64,000 bases of DNA from BOG-1112 sp964611335 (GTDB lineage: Bacteria > Bdellovibrionota_B > Oligoflexia > Oligoflexales > Bog-1112), in NCBI GenBank assembly GCA_964611335.1, contig CAZSXR010000001.1, positions 962,031-1,026,030 of the forward strand, written 5' to 3'. Every line of letters begins with the position of its first letter. Position 1 is the first letter of the stretch. The notes beneath the pieces were generated by a model. That model was given only the letters and a program-made list of their open reading frames with translations. It was not told the origin of the DNA and did not search any database. A program made the position numbers and the translations under genes. Below, one piece after another: positions 34,401 to 42,468 of the stretch.

Positions 34401-35090
34401 CCAAAATTCAGTTTCAGCTTTTGTTTTTGCAATTTCAATCATCTCCGCATCGTTCGGAGACAATTCTAAGTAGTCGATTATCGCATAATCATTTTTTTCA
34501 TTTAAAATAAATTTTTTAAGTTCCAAAATATAGTATTCCACCTCGGAATCTCTTCCAAAATACTCGATATATTCTTTAAATATTCTTTTAATTTCGTGAC
34601 TATTCTCAGCTTTGTTTTTGAAAGTAGTTTGAAGAAAGTTTAACTTGAAGGAATTTTGTTCTGGTTCCAGCTTAAGATAGTAATAAAGGCTTATAACACT
34701 ATATTGTGAGAATTTTTTTAAGGTAGGGTAGTAGCTTCGAAGATCTTCAGAGTTCTTAAAAATCTCTTCTAAAGTTTGGAAGACACTTGAAACAAAATAC
34801 ATATGGACATTATTGTTCCAATCGACTTCCTGAGAAAGTAAGCAAGATTGCCATAGGCCATCTACCTCAGGATCCTTATGCAAGTCTTGCCATAACGAGC
34901 TCAATCCATAAAAAATATTTATATCATCCCAAGATTGAACTTGAGGACAGGATCCAAGCTTCTCTTTGAATTCATTTTTGCGACGTTCATTCCACTCCTG
35001 ACGCCAAGAACCCTCAGAGTTATCTGCTCCTAATGCTGAAACTTGCAGAAAAAATAGACATAAAAATGTCATGGATATGATTTTTTGCAT
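31461..35090 (-). CDS. Large exported protein: helical-repeat region plus C-terminal phosphodiester glycosidase domain
   Basis: Product of 1209 residues with a signal peptide (about 1-22). Residues ~25-850 are helical, with loosely repeated units ending in patterns such as LELSPNDAE, ALFPEEKE, EFLPSDSD and DLYPDDLA, which suggests an alpha-solenoid of TPR type. Residues ~861-1209 form a NAGPA/DUF2233 phosphodiester glycosidase domain: LNGGFF (912-917) and INLDGGPSSHL (about 1174-1184) are the family's core, preceded by NRSTLCYLKDKHWLL. NAGPA removes a sugar from a phosphodiester link; bacterial members are periplasmic or surface enzymes. The combination with an 800-residue solenoid is unusual. 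Monocistronic. Confidence 0.75.
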   Translation of the reverse strand: MQKIISMTFLCLFFLQVSALGADNSEGSWRQEWNERRKNEFKEKLGSCPQVQSWDDINIFYGLSSLWQDLHKDPEVDGLWQSCLLSQEVDWNNNVHMYFVSSVFQTLEEIFKNSEDLRSYYPTLKKFSQYSVISLYYYLKLEPEQNSFKLNFLQTTFKNKAENSHEIKRIFKEYIEYFGRDSEVEYYILELKKFILNEKNDYAIIDYLELSPNDAEMIEIAKTKAETEFWFFSRYIALFPEEKEHILVRLKQNILLEKDVSQAISLLEFLPSDSDIREMIHGHLLSSSYSSYYTEMYIKALRPEEKDEVIKSLYEEALKNNTLYLLLPLIKIKGVSNVEEDILIATASRVLKSQDSNEVWDYLELDLPYFREELYEHVGDLILSHGSTYELFSEKAQKLPNYNQIVLKFRKKLMKERNPYSLIYFLQSQKEDLEIRNLLRKLLLNRNNSYVFDQYMDLYPDDLALLNYKETLLQSKKEVLEALRSSISSFTSVFHRNEKGHQELGRQLFELLSFVGGSTPRLFSEFQEMYHTYFGYQSSFSDSFAKMKYNVSKHLDFTREDVGFVLALDESMFKTPFVWLDEAIYKIHFHKDLLALHAFLIMMNARADEWSTIPFEKRQRLQKILERAYEKGVFLLSSEELSEIKKNLRISSAILELGPVFPTQSFSSEIRAEVLNLLFQINPHDSKLACLNMREDPLFTYRVLSEKGVSKSLINSCKQELENSLNTKTEFSYSKRIYLEISLLIMEKEIQDKVKKEGGVLDLIRLKLAKTESQINREILGNFEHSTELEDQWGDKIINLFVHYIEIFDKTFLIELKSILDKLPSDHAFFMSSNYELISTFLSQMSLNLESPDRRRTIAPGLEFWEFEDPSIHALHADPRRVDLRIVHADSWFQGKNLADYIKENPKSYGGLNGGFFGYRENNFLSWATRRFVGVGSESTFPVSILQTPKGLVNDSKDYWAVIGWKQNKEGEQDVYASFLKTKWFLNIGDSQFELTRKELVPYAHESLVFVSYKQQKAVVFICGESITAVKFHSDNENPDLDENILLTQNSFELTIRNEEEFSRFVEGAKINLTHSFVVPVENDHTTEDASQDSLWKSMDYIMSGDSLVLNGVSNPNFSFKDSFLRGMANNIFNTNRSTLCYLKDKHWLLASFAHASPEQLSTTLQDIGCLHAINLDGGPSSHLKLQDGTQSSTHDRQISDALLLFPKE

Positions 35091-35181
35091 AAGACCGTCC
35101 GTTTTGTTGAGGAATAAGGGAGGTATTATACAAGACGAGAACGAAGAAAACTAGGGCGGAATTCTAAACAATTATAAGGAA

Positions 35182-36390
35182 TTAAAAGATCAAAGATTCG
35201 TAAAATAGTGAATCTTCCTCAAGAATTTTTGCAAGTCTTGCATACAAATCAACAGCTTTGTAACGATTATTTAGCAAAGATTCTTGGGCAAATTTCAGGC
35301 TTCTAAAATCTTCCGAATAATCACTCAAAGAGACAAAACCTGCTTCGTATTGACGCAGACTTTGCTGAGCAATGTTTGCAAGGGTTTTTACTATAGCTTC
35401 CTGACTTTTTATCTCTTTTAAAAGAGATTTATGATCTGCTAGGAGATTCATAAGCTGCAATTCATTTTCCTGCTTTTCAAAAGCGATGTTGCTTTGCTTT
35501 GCAGATCTGTCAGCGAGTATAGCTTTCCGATCGTAGTAAGGAGACGAAGACAAATTCCAAACAACACCACCGACATAAGCTGTATATTTAACATCTTCAA
35601 CTGCATTAATGACGCTATTTTTCTGAATCGCTACAAAAAAATTGGGGAGAAAATCAGCATTGGCTCTTTTCAAATCGCTAAAGGTTTTTTCATATTCTAG
35701 CTTCTGTTTTTTTACTGAAACATTTTCTTTATTGAGAATGGAATCAGGAAGGTCTTTAAAAGTTTCAGGCAAAGGTGTGCTGAGGTTTTCACCCCTTTGC
35801 TGAATTCTTTTTGAAAATTCTGAAAGCTGTGCCTCATAATCTGTTTGCAAAGAGGCTAATGTCATTTCAAGTTTTGTGACTTCAACCTGAGCGCGGTCTC
35901 TATCGAGTACCTGAATGCGACCATTTTTATATTTTAACTGCGTACGTTCGAATACACGAGAAACGGTTTGCAAATTTTGCTTGGACTGATCTATTTGCAA
36001 TTCAAGCAATTTGATTTTGAAATAGTTCGTTCGAATTTTGTATAGCAGCGCATGTTTGTAAGTTGTGTTTTCGAGTTCTATGGTTTTTTTTTCTGTATTT
36101 AAACTTTGATGCTCAGCAATATGCCAAAGTGGATTTTTAAAATCAGCCCGCACTTCGTATGTCCATTCGTTTTTACTTGTATTGGGCTCCACTTTCGTTT
36201 TTGTAAAACTCGCATTCAATTTCGGGAAAAGACTGGCTGTAACCCCCTGTTTTTTTGCATCGAGACTGCGTTGAAAGTCTCCAAAACCACGGAGTTTCGC
36301 ATCGTTTGAAAGAGCTATGCTTTCCGCCTCTTTAAGCGTGAGAGCAAGCGCATTTACGCTGAATATCAGCGTACATAAGATATATTTCAT
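35182..36390 (-). CDS. TolC-family outer-membrane factor of RND system
   Basis: Start ATG 36390 overlaps the RND pump stop (ATGA); the frame also extends upstream inside the pump gene. The 402-residue product has a short signal peptide (to about LALA), then two helical TolC halves. Long amphipathic helices such as LRQYEAGFVSLSDY are typical. It completes the tripartite exporter whose adaptor and pump genes precede it. Confidence 0.82.
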   Translation of the reverse strand: MKYILCTLIFSVNALALTLKEAESIALSNDAKLRGFGDFQRSLDAKKQGVTASLFPKLNASFTKTKVEPNTSKNEWTYEVRADFKNPLWHIAEHQSLNTEKKTIELENTTYKHALLYKIRTNYFKIKLLELQIDQSKQNLQTVSRVFERTQLKYKNGRIQVLDRDRAQVEVTKLEMTLASLQTDYEAQLSEFSKRIQQRGENLSTPLPETFKDLPDSILNKENVSVKKQKLEYEKTFSDLKRANADFLPNFFVAIQKNSVINAVEDVKYTAYVGGVVWNLSSSPYYDRKAILADRSAKQSNIAFEKQENELQLMNLLADHKSLLKEIKSQEAIVKTLANIAQQSLRQYEAGFVSLSDYSEDFRSLKFAQESLLNNRYKAVDLYARLAKILEEDSLFYESLIF

Positions 36391-39300
36391 AAGGACCTTT
36401 TTTTCTTCAAACTTTTCAAATACGACAATTCCAACGATGGGATAATATACAGTGTAAAGATCAGAGACATCCACAAGCCACCGCACACAGAAATACCGAG
36501 AGGTTGCAAGACTGTTCCTCCATCCCCATGACCTAAAGCTATAGGCAACATACCCAATATAGTCGTGAGTGAAGTCATCACGATAGGTCGTATACGTTTA
36601 CGTGCTGTTTGCATAATGGCATCATGTATGTCTACCCCTTTATGAACTAAACGCACAATCATCTCTACAAGCATGATCGAATTCGCAACCGTAATACCCA
36701 CAAGGAGGATCACACCCAATCCTGAATTCAAACTCAGCGTGGAATTAAAAATAAACAGCGAAAGAAACACGCCTAAAATTCCGAAGGGAATAGCAAGCAT
36801 GATGATCAAAGAATGAACCACACTTGAAAATTGTAAAAAAATCACGAGAAAAATAAGACCGATGGAAATGGAAATCGCCAAAAGCAGTTCTTTCAACGCT
36901 TTCGTCAACTCCACCTTTGCATCCACCTGCTCTATCCGAATTTTAGATGTGGAATTTTTTTCAATGAAATCTGTTACAAAATTTTTAAAGTTCGATAAAA
37001 TTTCACGCTCGGAAGCTTTTTCTTTTTCGAGCAAATAACCTTCAAGCCCAAATACCGTCTCGCTATCAATACGATTATAGCCGCTGGGTTCTTTAGAAGT
37101 TTTCATCTCTCCGAGAGATCTTAAAGGAATGACTTTATCCCCAATAGGAACAGGCAAAGCACCGATCTCTTCGACGGAATTAGAAAAATTCTGTGGATAC
37201 TTCAAATAAATTTTTTTGATACGAGGCTTCAAAGGCAAGTCACCTAAAAAAACAGGGGATGATGTGAGACTCACAATTTGAGCAAGATCTGAAACTTGGA
37301 TACGAGAGGCACTAAGCAAATCCAATTTATCTTCATCTAATTTCAACATAAGTTTGTTGTCAAACACTCCATCCTTTTTCTCCTGCACATCTTGCACAAT
37401 CCCTGAGTCTAACAAAGCCAGTCGAAAGCTTTCTTTCATCCCAGCTTGCTCAACGATGTCATCACCCCTAAATTCCACTTTCCAATCAGGAGGATTCGGT
37501 ATGGGTAGCTCAGATGCATTATAAGGCTCATAAAAATAACGAGCATCCGTGTCTTCTTTGGTCATATCTTGTAAGTCTTGTAATATGGCCTTAAATTTTC
37601 TTTTGTCATGCAAATGAAGAGCAACCCATGCACTTGTAGGAGAATTGGTTCCTGACTCTGAAAAGGCTATGGAAGAACCAACTTTATCCAAAACACGTCG
37701 TTCGAATTTTGCAACCGTCTCTTCCATCTGTGTCATATGAACATTTGTAGACGCTGTGATATCTGCAAAGATAATGGGGGATTCAGGTTTTGCAATGATC
37801 TCTCTTTTAAGATGCGGGGGTATAACCCAGCAAACAACAAGAAGGGCTACAAAGACCAGAGCATAAGTGATTTTCTTGAGAAGATTTTTTTGCAAAAAGA
37901 TCTCTAACGTTCTACAGTAACCGTCATAGATCCCCTCTAAAAATCTGTCGATGAAAGCAATAGAATGGTGCTCGGCGAAAGAACCTGTCACTTGCGCAAT
38001 ATGTATACGCACGGTAGGAACAAGAATCATCGCTATAAACAGAGAAAGACCATGAGAATAGATCACTGCTTTCGCAAGATCTCCCAAAATTGCGTAACTT
38101 AAATCCGATGTGAATACGAGTGGAATAAAAACAATCAACGATGTGATCGTTGAAACAATAACAGGGGAAGCTACTTCGCGAACGGCATCTGCGACCTGTC
38201 TGATGATGAGTTCTTTGTTAAAAACTTTTCCCGCTTGAGAAGCAAAGCGTTTAATAATCGAATCAATGACTACAATGGAAGCATCGACATTCATACCTAC
38301 AGAAAGCGCAAGTCCTCCGAGTGAAACAAGATTTAACTGAACGTTGGTAAGCTTCATAAGAATAAAAGAAAGAATGATACTCATTGGAATTTCAATAAGA
38401 GCCGTAAGTGTTCCTACAAAACTTCCAATAAAGAAAAATAAAACGAGAACAGCAATCAACGAACAAAGCCATACTTCGCCCATCACATTCGAAATAGCAG
38501 CATCAATGAATTCCGAAGGATTCACAGCAACATTAAATTGAATATCGGAAGGAAAGCCTGGTGTTGACATCGTTTCTTTTACAGCAGCGATAATTTTGTC
38601 GCTCATATCTTTGATATTTTTTCCTGGAGCAGGAACTTCCCAAAGAGTTACAGCTGTACTACCATTCACTTTTATAATCTGACGATTCTGTGTGCTGGGC
38701 CCTAAACTGATTTGAGCTATTTCACTCAGAAAAACATTAGTTTTTGAATCTGAAGATACAAGAATTTTAGATAGGCTCTCTACATCGACAATATTAGAAC
38801 TCAACTCTATGGAGATTTGATGGCCTTCCTGATCGAGCGAACCTCCGTTATAAGTACGCAGACGATCCTGAACTTTGGAAATCACATCACGAGGAAGCAA
38901 TTTCAATGAAGCCATTCTGAAAGGATCTAGTTCAATAGTAATTTCTGTGCGAACTGGTTCTCCCACCCCAGGATCATTCGCTTCTCGAATTGCTGAAAGT
39001 TTGGGTTGTAAAATAGGCTCTATGATTTCATAAATTTCTTTAGATGACCGTGTTTCACTATGAAAGTTTGCAAAGAAAAAACCGGTTCCGTTATTGTTCA
39101 ACCAAACATAAGTAGCCCTTTGCACTTCTTCAGGGAATCGGGATTTGTAACTCGAAATGATTTGCTCAATTTCCTTTAAGCAAAGCTGCCCATCATCTCC
39201 CCAACTAAATTGTATTTTATACTGCACATGACCATATCCGTAATGCGCAATAACTTTCTCGCTTGTACAAGATTTTGTCTGTACAGCTTTCAGTAAATAT

Positions 39301-39503
39301 TCAATCCCTTTTCCATGGGTATTGAGAAAACTCTCACGCGTCCATTTACCTTCATATTGTACATTGACATAGATTTCAGGTTTCGTGGAATTTGGGAATA
39401 AAGCAACAGGCATATTGATATAAGAAAGAATCCCCACACCTAGAAGCAGAGCAAAAAGTAGATAGACGCGAAAAGGTGAGCCATAAATCTTTTCCATCAT
39501 CAT
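36387..39503 (-). CDS. RND efflux pump subunit
   Basis: Product of 1038 residues with the classical 12 spans and two large periplasmic loops. At the proton relay in span 4 the motif is GMNVDASIVV: Asp407 is kept but the second Asp of drug pumps is Ala408. In span 10 the sequence VGITVANSIMLVE lacks the Lys found in AcrB. This resembles heavy-metal pumps in having one Asp, yet the rest looks like the hydrophobe/amphiphile branch, so substrate class is unclear. It overlaps both the adaptor and the TolC-type gene by 4 nt. Confidence 0.88.
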   Translation of the reverse strand: MMMEKIYGSPFRVYLLFALLLGVGILSYINMPVALFPNSTKPEIYVNVQYEGKWTRESFLNTHGKGIEYLLKAVQTKSCTSEKVIAHYGYGHVQYKIQFSWGDDGQLCLKEIEQIISSYKSRFPEEVQRATYVWLNNNGTGFFFANFHSETRSSKEIYEIIEPILQPKLSAIREANDPGVGEPVRTEITIELDPFRMASLKLLPRDVISKVQDRLRTYNGGSLDQEGHQISIELSSNIVDVESLSKILVSSDSKTNVFLSEIAQISLGPSTQNRQIIKVNGSTAVTLWEVPAPGKNIKDMSDKIIAAVKETMSTPGFPSDIQFNVAVNPSEFIDAAISNVMGEVWLCSLIAVLVLFFFIGSFVGTLTALIEIPMSIILSFILMKLTNVQLNLVSLGGLALSVGMNVDASIVVIDSIIKRFASQAGKVFNKELIIRQVADAVREVASPVIVSTITSLIVFIPLVFTSDLSYAILGDLAKAVIYSHGLSLFIAMILVPTVRIHIAQVTGSFAEHHSIAFIDRFLEGIYDGYCRTLEIFLQKNLLKKITYALVFVALLVVCWVIPPHLKREIIAKPESPIIFADITASTNVHMTQMEETVAKFERRVLDKVGSSIAFSESGTNSPTSAWVALHLHDKRKFKAILQDLQDMTKEDTDARYFYEPYNASELPIPNPPDWKVEFRGDDIVEQAGMKESFRLALLDSGIVQDVQEKKDGVFDNKLMLKLDEDKLDLLSASRIQVSDLAQIVSLTSSPVFLGDLPLKPRIKKIYLKYPQNFSNSVEEIGALPVPIGDKVIPLRSLGEMKTSKEPSGYNRIDSETVFGLEGYLLEKEKASEREILSNFKNFVTDFIEKNSTSKIRIEQVDAKVELTKALKELLLAISISIGLIFLVIFLQFSSVVHSLIIMLAIPFGILGVFLSLFIFNSTLSLNSGLGVILLVGITVANSIMLVEMIVRLVHKGVDIHDAIMQTARKRIRPIVMTSLTTILGMLPIALGHGDGGTVLQPLGISVCGGLWMSLIFTLYIIPSLELSYLKSLKKKRSL

Positions 39504-40363
39504 TCTCCCTTGGTGTCGACCTTTACCTGCTCACCATCTTTGAGATACTTGTTGCGATTGACGACCACAAGGTCTCCATCTTTTATCCCTTCTAGGATTT
39601 CAATAGACTCCGCATGGTCTCTCCCAATTTTTACTGATTTTTTGTAGATTTTATCGACTTCAACAATACGCACTGAATAGCCTTTTTTCTCGGAAAATAA
39701 GGCTGTTTTAGGGATACTTATACCCTTTCGAAAGTTGACTTTAAAAACCGCACGCCCGATCATTCCTGGTAAGAAATACTTTCGCAAAGAAGCACTATGA
39801 ACTGTTTTATCATTCCACACCAACTCTGCTTTTGCTGTACCCGTCGTGGAATTCAAAAGAGGGGATATTCCTGATATAGATACATGCAAAGGTTTTTCAA
39901 GATGCTTAAATTGAACCTCCCCACCCATTCCTGTTTTGAGTATTTGCACTTCTGCTTCAGGAATTTCGAAAGTCATGGTCAAATCGTCATAGTTCACAAC
40001 ATGAATCAAAGACTCACTGAGCTTCACGGGGCTGCCAACTTTTTTCAAAATTTCTGCAACGGTGCCTTCTATAGGACTCTTGACTAAAAAAGGAGCATAA
40101 GAGAATTCAGGTTTTGCTTGACGCAGAACCATAAGCACCTGTCCGACTTTGACGCGTTGACCTATCTTAACCTTCGTTTCTTTAATAATGCCTTCAATTT
40201 CTGAGTAGATCTCACTCTCTTGTCGAGCTTGCAAAACGACGGGGTAATAGTAGGAATCGAAAAGTTCTTTGGACTCTGCTTTGAGCACAACAACCTTAGC
40301 TAGATCTTCCGCGTAAATGACAGGAGAAAGAAGAAAAACAAAGAACAAAACAAAAAACTTCAT
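39500..40363 (-). CDS. RND-type membrane-fusion protein
   Basis: Product of 287 residues: signal peptide (to about residue 19, YAED), a barrel-sandwich domain with almost no helical hairpin (GIIKETKVKIGQRVKVGQVL, later SPIEGTVAEILKKVGSPVK), a beta-barrel and a C-terminal domain ending IKDGDLVVVNRNKYLKDGEQV. It links the RND pump with the TolC-like channel. First gene of the efflux operon; the hairpin is much shorter than in AcrA, so docking with TolC may differ. Confidence 0.85.
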   Translation of the reverse strand: MKFFVLFFVFLLSPVIYAEDLAKVVVLKAESKELFDSYYYPVVLQARQESEIYSEIEGIIKETKVKIGQRVKVGQVLMVLRQAKPEFSYAPFLVKSPIEGTVAEILKKVGSPVKLSESLIHVVNYDDLTMTFEIPEAEVQILKTGMGGEVQFKHLEKPLHVSISGISPLLNSTTGTAKAELVWNDKTVHSASLRKYFLPGMIGRAVFKVNFRKGISIPKTALFSEKKGYSVRIVEVDKIYKKSVKIGRDHAESIEILEGIKDGDLVVVNRNKYLKDGEQVKVDTKGE

Positions 40364-40374
40364 AAAGCTTCCTC

Positions 40375-41103
40375 TTAATATTTTTTAGAGGCTACATCTT
40401 TCTGCATGATAAAAAGATAATTGAATCCACGTAAGTAAAAATTACCTTCAACTGCAGAAGTGTGCCAGTGATTTCTCTTGAGCGACTTGTTATGGCGCAC
40501 AACTGACACAATATCGACAGGTTCAAAATATCGGCACATGATTTCGAAGAGTCGAAAACCAATCGGAACAAAAGGTTTACCTTTTTTAAAAGAATCACTC
40601 ACATACAGAGCAAAATAACTTTTGTTTTTTAAAACACGAAAAATTTCCTTAATCACAAGTTCCATCTCGTCGAAGTACTCACCATCGCGAGCATCGAGTT
40701 TGCCAATGCATCTTTTGTGATCGGAATAATCGACATGTGTGGAGTAAGGAGGATCGACAAAGACAAAATCAACTGTCTCTTTTTTCAAAGGAAGGTTGCG
40801 TGCGTCGGATTGCGCTATGTCAGGTCTGTAAGGAACCAAATCAAAACCTTTGACTAAGCGGTTGGTGTCTTTGCAAACATCGATAGTTGTACCGCTACCG
40901 CACATAGGATCGACAACAAGATCTCCTTCTTTGGTATAACGTTGCAAGAGATTCCAAATCACATAGGAAGGAGTCGCCCCAATGTAATCCTTATCTCCTT
41001 GCATTTTGTCACCATAATGCTGGGAAGGATATTGCCATAGCGTCGTCGTTTGTAATTCAACTTTGGGTTTAGGAAATTTGGGTTTAGGGAATTTGGGTTT
41101 CAT
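40375..41103 (-). CDS. Orphan DNA (adenine/cytosine-N4) methyltransferase-like protein
   Basis: Product of 242 residues. The AdoMet motif is DPMCGSGTT (65-73) and the catalytic motif DPPYS (117-121), the pattern of amino-methyltransferases acting on N6-adenine or N4-cytosine; RNA-guanine methyltransferases of the TRM11/TrmG10 class share it, so RNA is an alternative target. The N-terminus repeats KPKFP (residues 2-14), encoded by a 15-bp tandem repeat. No restriction endonuclease gene adjoins it. Confidence 0.75.
   Translation of the reverse strand: MKPKFPKPKFPKPKVELQTTTLWQYPSQHYGDKMQGDKDYIGATPSYVIWNLLQRYTKEGDLVVDPMCGSGTTIDVCKDTNRLVKGFDLVPYRPDIAQSDARNLPLKKETVDFVFVDPPYSTHVDYSDHKRCIGKLDARDGEYFDEMELVIKEIFRVLKNKSYFALYVSDSFKKGKPFVPIGFRLFEIMCRYFEPVDIVSVVRHNKSLKRNHWHTSAVEGNFYLRGFNYLFIMQKDVASKKY
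41062..41100 (-). repeat. 15-bp tandem repeat at the start of the methyltransferase gene
   Basis: On the minus strand AAACCCAAATTCCCT is followed by a one-mismatch copy and a partial third copy, encoding KPKFP-KPKFP-KPK. Length change would stay in frame. Confidence 0.85.
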
Positions 41104-41235
41104 AGGGCCTTGAAAATGAAAGCTGGTTCAGAGTTATCGATAATTCAGGACTGTAGCAAAATTGAATTAATAATTAAAATCTCCTAAAAAAAGGGACTTT
41201 TGGAAGCTTAGGTTCCCATTCGCGACAGTGACGAT

Positions 41236-42375
41236 CTAGAACAACTTGTATACAAGAGGAAGGACTTCGATGGCAATGAGTATGATGATGATGATGGTGA
41301 GGACCTGATTGCGTCTTTCATCGACTTCACCTTGGAAAAGACGGGATACTTCCGCAAGATGATTGAGTTTTTCATCCACGCTTTTACGCCAATCTCCTAT
41401 GTAAAAGCGTTGGACTGCAAATCGGAATATTGTCGCATAGTAATAGTCCCCCAGAACCTTGAAGGCATTGCCCACACGATCAACCAGCTCGCTCACATCG
41501 ATATAGTGCACCGCAGCATTATTAGCGAGTTCCTGATAGGGATTGGAAAAAACGCCTGCTCCTTTGATTTCTATACTCTTATACAAAGTTTTTAACTGGG
41601 TATCCAAAAGGTCATCATAAAACCGCAATTCCAGCAGCGAGCACAATGCAAGTTCGATTGTTAAAATAATATCTCCGACATCGTCCAAATCGTAGATCAA
41701 AGCACCGCTCCAGTGAATGATCACAACATCATCAGTAGTGTACTGAAACATATTTTTTTCAATCGATTGTATGACTTGATTTGCAAATTTTTTAGGACGT
41801 TCACCCAAAATCAGGGGTGCAATATCTTGTGCGTAAAACGTTTCCAGCAGGTTCCCATTGAAGTCCTGAACTTTGCGAATGTCAAAAACAAGGTAATCTT
41901 CAAATTGAGACCATAGCTGCGATTTTTCTGTTGCAGGTTCAATAACATTCATCAGGTGTTTGATCTGAATCACAACCTTTTCGTGAAAGGAAAGATCATT
42001 TTCAAGAAAATATCCAATATCGCACAATTCTGCAAGACTCGTAGCCGTTTCTATCTTCAAGCTTATCTGAACAGAAGCGGTTCCGAAGCTCCATAGTTTA
42101 CAAGTTGAAGACACTTCAAAACTTTTGTCACCGATCTTTTCAATCCAAGGTTCAAGATTGATCACTAAAGGTCGCTCGGCAATAAGTATCGAGCGTTTAG
42201 GCCGTCTCAAACCAAAAGGGGATAAGGTTGTACCTTTTTCCAAAATCTTTGCAGCTTCACTAAGAAAGATCTGCGAGCCAATATCGAAAACACGGAAAGC
42301 ATAGATATTTGCTTCCTCGACAATTAGAGGTTTGTGAGGAGTTCCCTCTTTCAATTTCACTGTTTTTTTAATCAT
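41236..42375 (-). CDS. RMD1/DUF155-like protein with C-terminal membrane anchor
   Basis: About 379 residues from ATG 42375; a GTG 9 nt upstream is possible. The C-terminal half, with RVGNAFKVLGDYYYATI, RFYIGDWRKSVDEKL and a final hydrophobic stretch after ERRNQVLTI, follows the RMD1/Sif2 (DUF155) pattern, in which a long helical domain ends in one membrane segment. Eukaryotic relatives work in mitochondrial translation or sporulation; bacterial function is unknown. Monocistronic and divergent from sthA. Confidence 0.55.
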   Translation of the reverse strand: MIKKTVKLKEGTPHKPLIVEEANIYAFRVFDIGSQIFLSEAAKILEKGTTLSPFGLRRPKRSILIAERPLVINLEPWIEKIGDKSFEVSSTCKLWSFGTASVQISLKIETATSLAELCDIGYFLENDLSFHEKVVIQIKHLMNVIEPATEKSQLWSQFEDYLVFDIRKVQDFNGNLLETFYAQDIAPLILGERPKKFANQVIQSIEKNMFQYTTDDVVIIHWSGALIYDLDDVGDIILTIELALCSLLELRFYDDLLDTQLKTLYKSIEIKGAGVFSNPYQELANNAAVHYIDVSELVDRVGNAFKVLGDYYYATIFRFAVQRFYIGDWRKSVDEKLNHLAEVSRLFQGEVDERRNQVLTIIIIILIAIEVLPLVYKLF

Positions 42376-42427
42376 AAAACACACCCATATTTTTCTTCAA
42401 TACTAACATGAGAAAGGCTTTTCCAGA

Positions 42428-42433
42428 TATAAT
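42428..42433 (+). promoter_or_regulatory. Probable -10 box of sthA promoter
   Basis: TATAAT lies 35 nt before the sthA start, in a typical promoter position. A matching -35 box is not evident. Confidence 0.4.
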
Positions 42434-42468
42434 AGACATGACTCTCACAACAGGATGAAAGTGAAAGT

